This document shows, piece after piece, positions 1-11,116 of a stretch of 64,000 bases of DNA. The notes under the pieces were generated by a model. The model was not told where the DNA came from. It searched no databases and saw only the letters and a program-made list of their open reading frames with translations. Source of the DNA: Dermanyssus gallinae (Eukaryota; Arthropoda; Arachnida; Mesostigmata; Dermanyssidae); NCBI GenBank assembly GCA_003439945.1, contig QVRM01002381.1:93756-157755 (forward strand), read 5' to 3'. The translations under genes and the position numbers were made by a program. How positions within the stretch are numbered: the stretch's first letter is position 1; every line of letters begins with the position of its first letter.

Positions 1-625
1 GTTTGGTCGTTGTATGTATGTTGTATGTGGCCTGTCAAATCTCTATCGAAGGCTTTTACTTGCTTCTGGTAGTTTTTGCGGTCCAAAACGTTGCGGAACT
101 ATGTTCGGCCTTTCCGCTTATAAGCTGGTATAGGGTATATAAGGTGGATTCAAATGAAAAGGTACGAAGCGACACAGTAAGTGTAATTAAAGTCTTTATT
201 CAAAAGTAACCAGCAGAGGCCTGAGTACAGTATCCGCGGTTCCATGATCAGCCGGAAGGACTCGCTATGCTCCCTGAACTACTATGGCTGTGACAAGAGC
301 CAATCCTCCACTGTGTCCTCATCCAGTTCGTCGTTGGAATTGTAGCAGGTTTGATTTTTTTTAGGGGAAGGTGATGACTTCTGCCTGCTTCCATTGCATG
401 CTGCCCTGCGTTGTCTCTGGCTTGAAGTGAGGGCACTCATTCTCGTCATCCGCTTCAAAAATGCGGGGTCGTCATTATACAGGAACAGATGTCTACACTC
501 ACGCATGTGCACAGCCACGCCGCACGCTCCAATCGCGTCTCTCGATGACTCACTACGTTATCCCAAAGCGGCATATTTAAATTCCAACCGGTTGTTACGA
601 CGTTTTGTGTCTTTTGAATGTATCT

Positions 626-628
<3 letters not shown>

Positions 629-666
<38 letters not shown>
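629..666. repeat. (AT)n microsatellite
   Basis: An uninterrupted AT dinucleotide array of 38 bases. Confidence 0.95.
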
Positions 667-669
<3 letters not shown>

Positions 670-931
670 GCGTGTTCTCAATGATATACTGTTTTAAGTC
701 CGGTTTTTTTACCAACCCTTTTTTTAACGGAAAGACTCAAGCCTATTAGACTTTGAACCACAATGAGCATTTTACTCGGGTACCTATCATATCGTCTGAT
801 CAGCTTTCTTGTTTTGTTTCACGACGCTGCGCATCCACATGTGGAAAATCAGGCGGCTGTGGGCATTTCTATGAGATGGTAATCGAGAGGCTGAACTTAC
901 GATATAATAAGTGAAAATTGTTGTGTTTGAC

Positions 932-941
932 GTATATATAT

Positions 942-1036
<95 letters not shown>

Positions 1037-1037
1037 T
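932..1037. repeat. (TA)n microsatellite with CA interruptions
   Basis: About 106 bases of TA dinucleotides, with short TACACATA and TACATA interruptions near both ends. Confidence 0.95.
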
Positions 1038-2784
1038 GTCCAGGCTCTCATGAAGATGTAAATGTAGGCAAGCGGTTCAAAGTAACGAGAACCGAAGAGA
1101 ACTAACCATGCAAGATCGCCGCTGCTCAGCGGAGGGCACCGCCACCACCGACAACAGATCCGGTCAACCGGTTAGTTCCACGCGCATCGGATTCACTGCG
1201 CTGGCACTGCAAGTGGTGGTGGTGGTAACACAGGTTCTTCTCTCATCACCATCAAGTACCTGCAGGTACAAGACAGAATGCGAAAAATACAGGAAAACAA
1301 ATAACTACTACTACACACTACTACTACTACTATTACTATAATTATATTACGAAGATGATCGTCTGAATGAACGCCGTTATTTGCTATGTTATGAATGTTC
1401 TGCCATTGATGTACTGCCATTACAATAGGGCAACTTTAAAATAGCATCGTCCACCCTAATGTATACACGTATGTGCCATATATCTATATTACTATATTTA
1501 TATTGTCTTACTATATCTATAGCGTGATATCTGTGGAAGGTAAAGGTGTGGAATCATCTTTGATCTCTTGTGGGTAGATAGTATATTTAGAACGCGTAAA
1601 GGTTTAAATAAAGGTGCAAAAACAAAGCCTTGTTATGATTTCTATTTTATTTTACGCTATATATATATATTATATGTTTAATTTGTGTCAATCTTCGCGT
1701 CAACGCGACACAACATTTTCGCACACACAGATCTCGACGTGGGACGACGAGAGGGTGGTGGAGCAGGGAAGAAGATCTGTATTTATTCTATCTAGTATTT
1801 GCTAATCGCCAAAACAGCAGACCAGAAAAAAATCTTCCGTTCGTACACTGCAACTCTATAGATAGAAGACGTCTCGTTGTTGTTGCTACTGTTGGTCAGT
1901 CGTTATTGCAGCAGCAGCAGCAACATTAACAACAACAATAACAAAAACAACAGGATCATCATCATCATCATCAGCAGCAGACAGTTTGGCCCTCGCCACG
2001 TGATATGCTTTGTCTGCCACGCTGTCGATGTCGCTTCGCGCCACAGACCTGCACATCCACACTCACGCAGCCACACACGCAGAACCGGCCTCGTGTGTGT
2101 TTTTCTTTCATCATCATCATCCGCATTATCATCATTAGCAGGTGTTTTTGTTTCGTAACTCCGCGTAAAGCACGAAGCTCACTTGCGATGATTACTTGAT
2201 ACTGACTGACATAATCATAGGTGTGTACTAACAGTACAAGTCGTAGTAAAAAAAAACAATCGTAGTAGTAGCCGGCCGGCGGCCAGCCAGCCACGCTCAA
2301 CCAAAACACCGAGCAGACGACAAATATTTCGACCCATCAAGTATGAATCGATCCCAGACAGCGCCTTAAATCGATACGAAGTGTCCTGCTTTCGAGCGTG
2401 TTCTCCTCGTGCTGCGGCTCCGGCGGTTACGACGACGACGACGGCGCTGCTGCTGCCGCTGCTGCTTCTGCTGTTGCTGCTGCTGGACACTCAGCCTCCA
2501 GTCGCATCAAGCACCAAGCACCGCTGTAACGCGACGAGACGCAGCACTATCGAATCATCGCCGTATCGTGGGTCCGTTTATTCGCCGTTGTCGCTCGTTG
2601 TCGCTCGTTGCGCCTCCTCGTGTTTGCTGCGAGAGTCGGTGAGAGACTCACTGAGCGACCGACCAAGAGACAAGGTCTCTCCAACATTCGCGACGTCGCC
2701 GTGCGGTTGTGCTGGCGTGCGAGCGAGCGTGCGTGAAAGCTGAAGTAAAGTGAAGTCTGTGTGAATCGTCGTCCAGCCAACAAC

Positions 2785-4323
2785 ATGTTCTGGGGACTTC
2801 AGCTCGAGCCGACGCTGCGCTACAGCCAGCAGGTGCCGAAGTCGTTTCGCATCACGCAGGCCACCCTCAGCGCGGATTCGACGACGCAGGCGCCAACGAC
2901 GACGCTGAAGAACAGCGGCGGCGCCGCCGCGATCGTACAGGTGTTCATCGAGAAGGATGGCAACGAGTACCCGATCGCCACACTGAAGCCGGGCGACAAG
3001 TACGACTGTCCCGTCGATCTGCGTTTCTGTGAGGGTGAAGACATCTGCTTCTTTCTGAAGGGTGACGGCGTCGTGTCGCTGACAGGACACATTCTCTATC
3101 CGGACGATGACGACGACGACGACGATGAAGGCGGTGGCGGCGATGCGTTCCGTCACTACGTCGATTCGAGCGACGAGATGGTTGAGGACGAAGACACCTC
3201 GGAAGATGATGACGATGATGACGACGACGACGACGACGATGAAGATGAAGACGGCGAGCCGAAGATCAAGGAGGTCAAGGACGACAGCGAGGTTGTGCGA
3301 ATGAATGGAGGCAAGCCGGTCAAGAAGGTGATTGGCATAGCCCAACAAAAGACTTTGGACGGCGCCGGCGACGACGACAGCGATGATGAAGATGACGAGG
3401 ACTTTGACGAGGAGGGCGATGAAGACGATGATGATGATGACGATGAAGACGAGGCCGACAGCGACGAACAAGTCGGTGTCAACGATGAAGAAGATGATGA
3501 TGATGATGAAGACGACGACGATGAAGATGAAGATGATGAAGAAGATGACGACAAGCAAAAGCGAGCGGCGATGGCCAAAACGATGCCAGGCCAGAAGAGA
3601 CCCTCGATGATTGCCAATGGTCAGACACCCGATTCGAAGAAGTCGAAGCTTGCCAAGAGCAGCCCCGTATCCCAGAAGACCCCCGGCCAGCAGCAGCAGC
3701 AGCCGACTCCCGGCAAGTCGGACGTAAAACAGTCTAAAACGCCGGCGAAATCCGACATTACCACTAGTAGTAGCAGCAATGCTAATACTACCGGTAAGAC
3801 GCCGAAATCAGAGAAAACGCCCAAGCCGGACAAGACACCGAAGTCGTCGGCTAACAAGACACCCGCAAGCAAGCAAGACGTAGGCGCTGCCGGTGACTCC
3901 GCCGCCACCCCCACCGCGAAGTCGGTGAAGACTCCGAAAACCGACAAGGAGAACGCGGAGACTGTCAAAAGCAAGACGCCGGGCGGAACCAGCGTCGAGG
4001 ACGTCAAGCAGCTGAAGTTCGAAGAGATTCGCGTGGGCAGCGGGCCGGTAGCGAAGCCCGGCAAGACTGTGCACGTCTACTACACCGGCACGCTGATGAA
4101 CGGCAAGAAATTCGACTCGTGCACGAGCGGCAGGCCGTTCTCGTTCAAGTTGGGCGCGGGCGCCGTCATCCAGGGCTGGGATCAGGGACTCGAAGGCATG
4201 AAGGTTGGCGGTAAGCGGCGCCTCGTCATTCCGTCCCGTCTGGCCTACGGAAAACAGCGAACAGGGCCGATCCCGCCCAACTCTGCGCTTCGTTTCGAGG
4301 TCGAGCTGAAGGCCGTTAGTTAG
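2785..4323 (+). CDS. FKBP46/FKBP39-like nuclear peptidyl-prolyl isomerase
   Basis: Encodes 512 residues in one exon. Residues 1-101 form a nucleoplasmin-like head starting MFWGLQLEP. It is followed by long Asp/Glu tracts (about 102-270), a Lys/Thr/Pro-rich linker with repeated KTPK and TPGK motifs (about 280-400) and a carboxy-terminal FKBP domain (407-512). The FKBP pocket is complete: VYYTG, KFDS, PFSFKLG, VIQGWDQGL, the AYG tyrosine and RFEVEL. This is the layout of insect FKBP46 and Drosophila FKBP39, nuclear histone- and DNA-binding prolyl isomerases, so I infer a nuclear, chromatin-associated role. I chose the ATG at 2785 because the head domain begins there; an in-frame GTG at 2761 only adds eight unrelated residues. 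The lack of introns is notable: either a naturally single-exon gene or an old retrocopy that kept its frame. The acidic tracts are GAT/GAC microsatellites within the coding sequence and may vary in length. Confidence 0.95.
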   Translation: MFWGLQLEPTLRYSQQVPKSFRITQATLSADSTTQAPTTTLKNSGGAAAIVQVFIEKDGNEYPIATLKPGDKYDCPVDLRFCEGEDICFFLKGDGVVSLTGHILYPDDDDDDDDEGGGGDAFRHYVDSSDEMVEDEDTSEDDDDDDDDDDDDEDEDGEPKIKEVKDDSEVVRMNGGKPVKKVIGIAQQKTLDGAGDDDSDDEDDEDFDEEGDEDDDDDDDEDEADSDEQVGVNDEEDDDDDEDDDDEDEDDEEDDDKQKRAAMAKTMPGQKRPSMIANGQTPDSKKSKLAKSSPVSQKTPGQQQQQPTPGKSDVKQSKTPAKSDITTSSSSNANTTGKTPKSEKTPKPDKTPKSSANKTPASKQDVGAAGDSAATPTAKSVKTPKTDKENAETVKSKTPGGTSVEDVKQLKFEEIRVGSGPVAKPGKTVHVYYTGTLMNGKKFDSCTSGRPFSFKLGAGAVIQGWDQGLEGMKVGGKRRLVIPSRLAYGKQRTGPIPPNSALRFEVELKAVS

Positions 4324-5466
4324 TTCGTTAGTTAGAAGATGATGATGATGATGATGATACTCCATGAGCCGGCTGGGAAGTAGTTGTAGACGTATGTGAT
4401 CATGATTATGATTGTTGTTGATGTCGTCGTTTTGCCGAAAGCTGTTCCTTTCCTCCGCAGTTCTTGTTGTTGTTGTTGTTGTTTAAGTCGTCGTCGTCGT
4501 TGTTCTAGTTGTTACTATACCTCCGAGAACCTGTGGCTGTTTGTTCGCAGGTTCGTTCTCTAGCTAGGTAGCGCCGTTAGAGTTGTTTGTCGACGAGAGA
4601 GTTCTTCGGTGGTGTGCCACATAGCTCACAAATAGCATGAGCTTCGTGGCGGGGCCTTGAACCTACTACTAGCCATGTAGATTATGAATTATGGTCGACG
4701 ACGGTGATGACTATAACGATAATGATGATTATGATTATGCTGCTGCTATTACTACCACAAGGTAAGTCGTTGTCGACGCCGACCTCAACCTCGTTGGTTG
4801 ATGTGATGGCGACAACGAAACGCCTCAGGGTGTCACCACGAACCGTCACGACCATGGGCCTGTCGCCACCATTTTGTCGGCACTTTTTTGTTCATGACAC
4901 GTATCTCAATAAGCAGTCATAATGATGATAATAATAATAATAATAACGACAACAATAATATTAGCTCTATGTAATTCAAACAAAACAATTCCATAATTGA
5001 ATGTGTGAGTCAAGTGGACAAACACACGCGCATTGTTGTTGATGATGATAATCAGGTACGGATTGTTGATGGGTATTCCATGCGGGTAAAGACGAGCACA
5101 AATCTGTAGCATGAATTCTGCATGACGACCAGATGACGCGACGCATGAAGAATCTGACTGAGCAGAAAGCAGCCGAGCGAATGGAGTTTATTAGGTTACT
5201 GGACAGTGACAAGATACTGTATACTGGCGCGTGAAGACGGTGGCTGAAGTTATGGGGAGGGCTGTTGTATATATATACACACACACACACACACAGACAT
5301 ACAGATACACACAATCACAATCTTTGTATTATTCCACGTTGGTCTTTGCGGTAACTTTCCACGACCGACATTAAGAGTCTTAACACTGGAAGCGCAACAG
5401 TGGACTTATACCAATAAAGTGTGCAACGTGGCTCCAAGAATTAAATCAGTTCTTCTCTCTCTGTCC

Positions 5467-5495
<29 letters not shown>
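4324..5495. other. FKBP 3' flank, no gene seen
   Basis: Downstream of the FKBP stop are GAT, GTT and GTC trinucleotide runs (about 4338-4510), a TAA/TAATAA stretch near 4920-4960 and a CA run at 5275-5296. It ends in a TA microsatellite that abuts the LINE. An AATAAA hexamer at about 5412 could be a polyadenylation signal, but it is far from the stop codon. I see no open frame with protein character. Confidence 0.5.
5469..5495. repeat. (TA)n tract at the 5' edge of the LINE
   Basis: TA dinucleotides run directly into the first LINE-coded bases at 5496/5497. A matching TA tract begins where the LINE ends at about 8638, which suggests insertion within one TA array. Confidence 0.9.
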
Positions 5496-5497
<2 letters not shown>

Positions 5498-8400
5498 GGG
5501 GGCAGCTTGAATCAATCGCTAACCTTATGATTCGGGATGGCTATGGTTTTGATGTCGTTGCCATAAGTGAAACTTGGCTAAAAGACTTGGACTGTCCCAC
5601 TCACGGAATTAGTGGCTATAACTTTATCACTGCCTGCAGAAATGATCGTCCTGGAGGTGGAGTCGGAATTTTTGTAAAAAACACTTCTGCAATACTCTCC
5701 TTTAGATCCCTTTGTAGTCCCGATGGTCATGTCCAAGCGGTTCGTATTCATGTAAAAAACGATCGAGGGTTTGAGGGGTTTATAATAGCTTTTTACTCAT
5801 GTCGTGTTAGTCACAGTGACGTGCTGCTAGATACCCTTGAAGCTTTATTGCCGCGAAGTAGCAACCTGCCTTGCATGCTAATGGGGGACTCGAATATCAA
5901 TATTTTAGCTAACCCTCCTCCTATGAAATATCTATCTTTTTTTATGGCGAGGGAGTTTGTTCACACAATAGATAGGGTAACCCGTCCCAGCTCAGCAACC
6001 TGTATAGATCATATCGCTATAGCTAATTGTTCTGTTTTTAGTTCTATTGAGGCAGCTGTGTTAGAGACCCCATTATTTTCAGATCACTATCCAATCATTA
6101 TCTCTGTCAACGACGGTCAACCCGTTTCGGTTGTACCTGGGAGGGACATACCCATTTTGCATAGGCGGCATGATCAGAGCAGTATTGATGTATTTTTTGA
6201 CTTGGTACGGCGGGCCTCCTGGATCAACGTCTATGAAGCTTTAGATGTAGATTCAGCTTTCGAAGCGTTTCGGGCTACCGTGAGCAAGATTTATGACAAA
6301 GCATTTCCTAATATTAGTCTGGACGGTCCTGGTTCTTCTCGAGACAGCCACACATTCTCTTTTTCCCCGGGGCTTTGTCGGTTGAGGCACACAGTGAACA
6401 AGCTTTATCGAAGGCATCGTAAGCACTTGACGCCTGAGACAAAAAAAGCGTACTCATGCACTCGAAAACGGTATTTACGCGCTATTTGCCTAGCCAGAGA
6501 GGCTTTTTATAAAAATCGGTTTAATGACATTAAATCGGACTCGCGGCGTTTGTGGAAATATATTAACAAAGCCTGCGGTAGAGAGCTTTCTAAGGCAGAG
6601 CTTCCATCAGTCTTAACTTCCAGCACGGGTCAGACGATTAGTGAACCAAAGTCGATCGCCGACGAACTAAACCTACATTTCGCTACGGTTGGATATAAAA
6701 CTATAAACTTGTTAAATCCGTGTACTGATGGGCACGGCCTTGACGAATTATGGCCAAAGGAGGCCAAATCATTTTCGCTGCCTCGGGTACAGGCCTCTGA
6801 TGTTGAGAGTGTGATAAGGAACTTGAATGCTAGCTGGGCTTGTGGAATCATAGGTGTTCCGGCTAAATTGTTAAAAATAGCTTCTTCCGTTATTGCAGCT
6901 CCTTTGGCAAGAATAATTAATCTATCTTTTCAACGCGGCTACTTTCCTAGATGTCTGCGATCTACCAACGTAATCCCATTATACAAGGGTAAAGGGGATA
7001 GGTGTCTTGCGTCCAGCTACCGTCCTATCTCAGTTGTTGACTATATTTCAAAGATCTTTGAAAAGTTAGTGTTACTGAGCCTAACTCGTTATTTAAAGGA
7101 CATTAACTTCCTTTCATCAGACCAATTTGGCTTTCGTAAAAACCGATCGACAGACTTAGCCCTTGCACATCTGTGGCAGCATGTGGTTGACTCGGTCGAA
7201 ATGGACCAGCCTTGTTTGGGCGTGTTCCTGGACGTGGCGTCTGCCTTCAATTGCCTTGACCATGGATTGTTTATCCAGATGTTGACCCACTTGGGCTGCA
7301 CGGTCTCTACAGTTAGCTGGTTTAGATCCTATCTTGAGGATAGGTCTCAATCTGTAAAGGTTGGGTCTGTTCAATCTATTTGGCAGCTTGTTGACTTGGG
7401 TACTCCACAGGGCTCGGTACCTGGTCCCTTTATGTTTCTTATATTACTGAACTTCATACTCTTGAAAATCAAGCACGATAACCTGGGAAAGGCGATAGCT
7501 TTTGCTGATGACACGACAATCTTGTTTCGGCTCGACCCGGGCAGCGTTTCTAGTGGTATTAGCACTTCCCTTGAGTTAGTTGAAAAAGTTGTTAAAGTTT
7601 TCAATGAGTACGGATTGGTTGTAAATACAAGCAAAACCAAAATCTTAGTATTTCGACCCGCTAGAAGGCTGCTTCAATTGCCCGATAGTTTTCAACTGGG
7701 TGCTAATACGGTACATCGTTCCCAGGCGGTGAGGTGTCTCGGTTTGGTATTGCATGAACATTTATCCTGGCATTCTCATATAGATCAACTGATACCAAAG
7801 TGTTATGCAGTTATTGCAACTTTGCGAAGATTAAGGCAGGTGGGGGTTCCCGTTGAGGGACTTTTAACGGTCTACAAGGCCCTGTTTCTATCTATTTTAT
7901 GTTATGGTGTTCTCTTGTGGGGTGGTGGGTACAGAGGCATTCTTCGAAGGGCCCAGGTGATTCAAAATGATGCACTTCGCGCCATCTTCTCTAGACGGCG
8001 CTACGAGTCAGTTAGTGATCTGTTTGCTGCTTATGACCTTTTACCAGTCTCAAAAATATATTTTCTTAGAGTGGCCACGCTTGCCTACAAAACCTCTCGT
8101 GGTTTATTACCGGAGGATATAGTATTTCCCTTGGTACCTAGGCGAAGAAGGCAACTGCGTAGAGCGACAGTATTTGTGATACCGCGGACCAAAAAGAAAC
8201 TTAGGTCTCATTCCCTATTGTGTCGGCTGCCGCATGTTTGGAGCGCTCTACCAGGACGCATACGATCTCTCTCCTCTGTGAGTATATTTGTGCGGGAATT
8301 AAAAAAGTATCTTGCTACCGGCTCTGGTATAACAGATCGGTGAGGGTATTAGCAGGCGTTGTGAAGTGAAGAGTTGTGGAGATGGAAATTGATTCATGAG

Positions 8401-8634
8401 TTATAGGAGCCACCATACAAAGGGTCGGCAATACTGTTGTGACGAGCGTATTTCCTTGCTACAATGTTGAGTCACACTGATGAACTGATCACCGGTTTAC
8501 TGTGTACACACCTGTATATATAACCATGTGACTGTGTAAATCACTCTATTTTATGAAATGAATTTTTTTTTTCTCGAAAACTTAAGCATTTGTAATGCAG
8601 TTTCGCAAATAAACCACGTTTTGAATCTGAAATC

Positions 8635-8637
<3 letters not shown>
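5496..8637 (+). mobile_element. CR1/jockey-like LINE inserted in a TA microsatellite
   Basis: A 5'-truncated non-LTR retrotransposon. It starts inside the endonuclease amino terminus and runs through an intact RT frame and about 290 bases of 3' untranslated sequence. It ends in a short imperfect repeat (GAATCTGAAATCTGAA) instead of a poly(A) tail. CR1/L2-type elements usually end in such short tandem repeats. Both sides are TA arrays (5469-5495 and 8638-8669), so the target-site duplication cannot be resolved. ORF1 and the first conserved endonuclease motif are missing, so this copy is unlikely to be autonomous. Confidence 0.85.
5497..8343 (+). CDS. LINE ORF2 protein: APE endonuclease plus reverse transcriptase
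   Basis: An open frame of 948 residues from the element edge to the stop, with no frameshift. The endonuclease half has AISETWL, GGGVGIFV, a GDSNIN block near 5884 (usually GDFN, so Ser replaces Phe) and SDHYPI near 6080. Its amino-terminal strand with the first catalytic Asn is missing. The RT has SYRPISVV, DQFGFRKNRST, motif A GVFLDVASAF, GTPQGSVPGP and the catalytic FADD at 7501-7512. After the RT comes a typical CR1/jockey carboxy-terminal region ending near SLLCRLPHVWSALP. The frame can be extended upstream to 5419, but those 26 residues come from the flanking TA repeat and are not part of the protein. The open frame suggests a fairly recent insertion. It encodes the nicking and target-primed reverse transcription activities of the element. 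Confidence 0.9.

Positions 8638-8669
<32 letters not shown>
8638..8669. repeat. (TA)n tract at the 3' edge of the LINE
   Basis: A TA array of about 32 bases follows the LINE terminal ATCTGAA repeat directly. Confidence 0.95.
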
Positions 8670-8671
<2 letters not shown>

Positions 8672-8748
8672 CTATGAGTACATTTGTACAGAGGTTCACA
8701 GCTTCTTAGATTCATTAAACGCTAGTATGGAGCTATATAGCTTATACT

Positions 8749-8790
8749 GCATGTCTTCTCATCATTTTATTCAGTGTCAGTATTATGTTC
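8749..8790 (+). repeat. Dispersed 42-bp repeat, copy 1
   Basis: This 42-base segment ending in TATTATGTTC recurs at 10495-10536 with three mismatches. It is in the 3' flank of the CR1-like LINE. Its origin is unknown. Confidence 0.75.
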
Positions 8791-8879
8791 GGTTGATATA
8801 GCATACATTATTTATTTCACTTACTTTGACAATTCATATTACAATCTTGTGTAAGTGAACGTGCTAATTTTCAGCCTAG

Positions 8880-10250
8880 AACAGCCCTGGTCTGCACCAT
8901 TTGCCAAGCATTCCCAAAATTGAGATAGCGTTGCCCCGCAGGACGTCAATGTAAAGTTCCTGGCGTAAGAATTGTGCAGCTTTCTTGTCCCCAGTAAATA
9001 TCTTCAAACGTTTGCCTAATTTAGTAAAGAGTCTCTCAGTCAGGAGGCCCGCTCGAAGACCACTGAGCTGAAGTTATGGGCTCTTGTCAATTCGGTGTAT
9101 TTGTTCATCTTGTTCTTTCCTGCTAGGGTCGCAGCGTGACCAGCTCTAAGTGAACCGAAACCGGCCATTGATGGAGAAATTGAGTCGGTTACGGTGGCGT
9201 CCCATATGAGAATGCGGCCTCATTCAAAAGGGATGAGAGTCATCCCGTCGGGACGCCAGTTGGTTCTAACGTGCTTAGGTAGCCTGCCGTCCTGAGGGTC
9301 CTTGCTATTGTGTCATTCATAGCCACATGACGTGGTCGACGACCTTCACTTAGGGCGCAGGATAGAGTGCTGAGCTTTAGTGCCACCGGCTCCCCACAAC
9401 GGTATATGTGAGGGTGAACGAGCGGCGTACCGAGTCGGATACCAACACATATTCTTGTAGTGTCATCATACATTAAGGTTCCTAATGATGCACTGGGTAG
9501 GGCGTGTAGCAAATCACTTGCATGTTTTGCAGAGGTTGCGCTAAGCCAAGCCCTAGTAGAGTCATTTACAACTTGATCAGTAAGTAATCGAGCATGTTGA
9601 TCGGCTAGCAGGGTCGATCATTCACTCAGAGATGTAATCTCTTTTGGTGAAGTTCCAAGAACCTCAACCAAACTACTCGTGACTTGATCTCGCATGGAAG
9701 TGAATTCGAGCTGGCCAGCTTGATCAAGGAGCTCGCAGACCCTGCCGGAAACCTGGTGGGTGGCAGCAACTATCGCAGGGAGTGCTAATATTGCCGAGTT
9801 TGGTAAGCCAAGCCACCCATTGGCTATTGACAAGAAGATCTGTCGTTTGGCTGTATCGCCTCAGCAGGTAAAGACCACAATGGTATCTTATAAAGGGAAG
9901 GCACTTCGAAGCGGTACTCTTTGTCTGGGATGGAGTCTTTGACTGTCTTTAGCAAATAGTACCTCCTTATCGTATTAAAAGCATTGAAAAATCCAGCTTG
10001 ATCAAGTACGTGGGGCAAGTTCTGGAAGCCAGGAAAGAGCGAGCTGTATGAACTGCTGTTATAACCCCGACTTTGACAGAGAACCCCAATTGTCTGTCGT
10101 CTATTCGGTATGTGAGCGGTCCCGTGTTATCTCTTATATTGGCCTTCGAAGCAATCCTACATAGGTATGATGAGTATGTGATCGGTCGGTTAGAGCCGCA
10201 CTTCATTGTCAATGCAAATCATTTGGCGCCAAAATTTATTGGTAAAAGTT
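8880..10250 (-). pseudogene. Relic of an RT plus restriction-like endonuclease LINE
   Basis: Read on the minus strand, decayed frames follow the order of one LINE polyprotein. An RT core has YLIKLDFS at about 9967-10010 and, in a neighbouring frame, NAFNTIRRYYLLKTVKDS. Next come a degenerate GWLGLPNSA segment (9618-9833) and a long block at 9240-9512 with ICVGIRLGTPLVHPH, RRPRHVAMNDTIARTL and LEPTG. The last pieces are MTLIPFE, a stop, then GRILIWDATVTDS near 9175-9240, and a KYTELTRAHNF tail near 9090. The PDG-like and WDATV segments after a cysteine/histidine stretch resemble the R2/NeSL-type restriction-like (PD-D/ExK) endonuclease; that assignment is inference. Several stops and shifts make it a dead copy. 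Confidence 0.7.
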
Positions 10251-10469
10251 CCGCTAGTGGTTGCCCAAAGCGCAATATTTCAACTACTTTGGCTATAGAT
10301 ATAGCCAATTTATTTGCTGTCTCTCCGAGGTTTGAGGACAGCAAGTCGGCTAGTAGTGTCGAACGGAAAAAGTCCAATCCTACTGAGGAACTTCTCCGAA
10401 AGGATTGAACTGCAGCAAATGTGTCATCCTTGCTAGTGGATCCGGAATCTGTTGATAGTGGTTCACGCC

Positions 10470-10493
10470 ATATATATATATATATATATATAT
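10470..10493. repeat. (TA)n microsatellite
   Basis: The first of two TA tracts flanking a 58-base spacer. Confidence 0.9.
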
Positions 10494-10494
10494 T

Positions 10495-10552
10495 GCATGG
10501 CTTCTTATCATTTTATTCAGTGTCATTATTATGTTCTTTGTATTATTCCACG
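10495..10552 (+). repeat. 58-bp spacer matching both flanks of the CR1-like LINE
   Basis: Bases 10495-10536 match 8749-8790 (39 of 42 bases), in the LINE 3' flank. Bases 10535-10552 (TCTTTGTATTATTCCACG) are identical to 5323-5340, in the LINE 5' flank. The spacer is bounded on both sides by TA arrays. Confidence 0.8.

Positions 10553-10581
<29 letters not shown>
10553..10581. repeat. (AT)n microsatellite
   Basis: The second TA tract next to the 58-bp spacer. Confidence 0.9.
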
Positions 10582-10585
<4 letters not shown>

Positions 10586-10782
10586 GAGATATATATATAG
10601 GACAGAGTTCGTTAGTCACTAGCAACAGCCGCTGCGAAGTAGTGGCATTCGACTCGGGCGTGAACTTAGATGTGGAGGCAGCTCTTAGTGTGGTTGTTTA
10701 TTTGCATATTTTTCTATAGTAAACAAGTGTGATCATAATTCAGTCATCCTAAAAAGGTCATCGCGTTAGGCGGCAGTTTTAA

Positions 10783-11116
10783 TCGACATACTCGAAGAAG
10801 CAGTATTTCTTCTACGAAAGATACCCAAACGCGATAGGCCCGATTTTCTATAAAGCTTTCCCATATAGTAACGATTTTGCAAGAACAAGTCTCACTATTC
10901 TCCGCAAGATTGATGGACTATACACACGGCTGTGGGACGCATGTTTACCTTCTGACGACGGGCTGCAAGAGAGGTATCTTATAACGCGGCGAAATGCGAA
11001 ACTATTGTTTTCAGCGAATTTCAAGATGAAGGACGAATTGCAGTACACGCAACTCGAAAGAGAACGTTCGTTTAGCAGCAGAACACAAGGACGACATAAA
11101 CCTATTAGAGTCCCCA
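10783..11116 (+). CDS. Possible exon, LYR-protein-like fragment
   Basis: An open frame of 111 codons with no internal stop runs from TCG at 10783. It ends at a consensus splice donor (A|GTAAGT at 11117); reading through hits a stop at 11122. The translation is not low complexity and has the segments ILRKIDGLYTRLWDACLP, DDGLQERYLITRRNAKLLFS and MKDELQYTQLERERS. The spacing of a LY.R core, a charged linker and an A.LF segment is reminiscent of LYR-motif (LYRM) mitochondrial proteins, but the canonical LYR triplet reads LYT here. No start codon lies near the 5' end, so a splice acceptor such as the CAG at about 10774-10776 would be needed, although a stop follows it in this frame. I cannot place partner exons. 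It may be a real exon or a decayed gene fragment. Confidence 0.3.

Larger units (their letters stand above)
1..2784. other. Gene-poor leader with TA microsatellites
   Basis: I see no convincing gene before the FKBP start. The stretch holds two TA microsatellites, a GTT/CAG/CAT-rich zone at about 1880-1980 and a more GC-rich block at about 2370-2784. That block is the likely promoter and 5' untranslated region of the FKBP gene and carries a direct repeat of TCGCTCGTTG near 2590-2610. Short open frames here lie mostly in simple repeats. Confidence 0.5.

Noticed and set aside
2578..3558. 326-residue open frame on the minus strand
   Set aside because: Antisense to the FKBP gene; its Val/Ile-rich runs come from GAT/GAC repeats read backwards.
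3156..3617. 153-residue Ser-rich frame on the minus strand
   Set aside because: Poly-Ser is the antisense of the FKBP acidic repeat.
5419..5496. Amino-terminal extension of the LINE frame starting at GTG 5419
   Set aside because: It encodes the flanking sequence and TA repeat (IYIYIY), not LINE protein.
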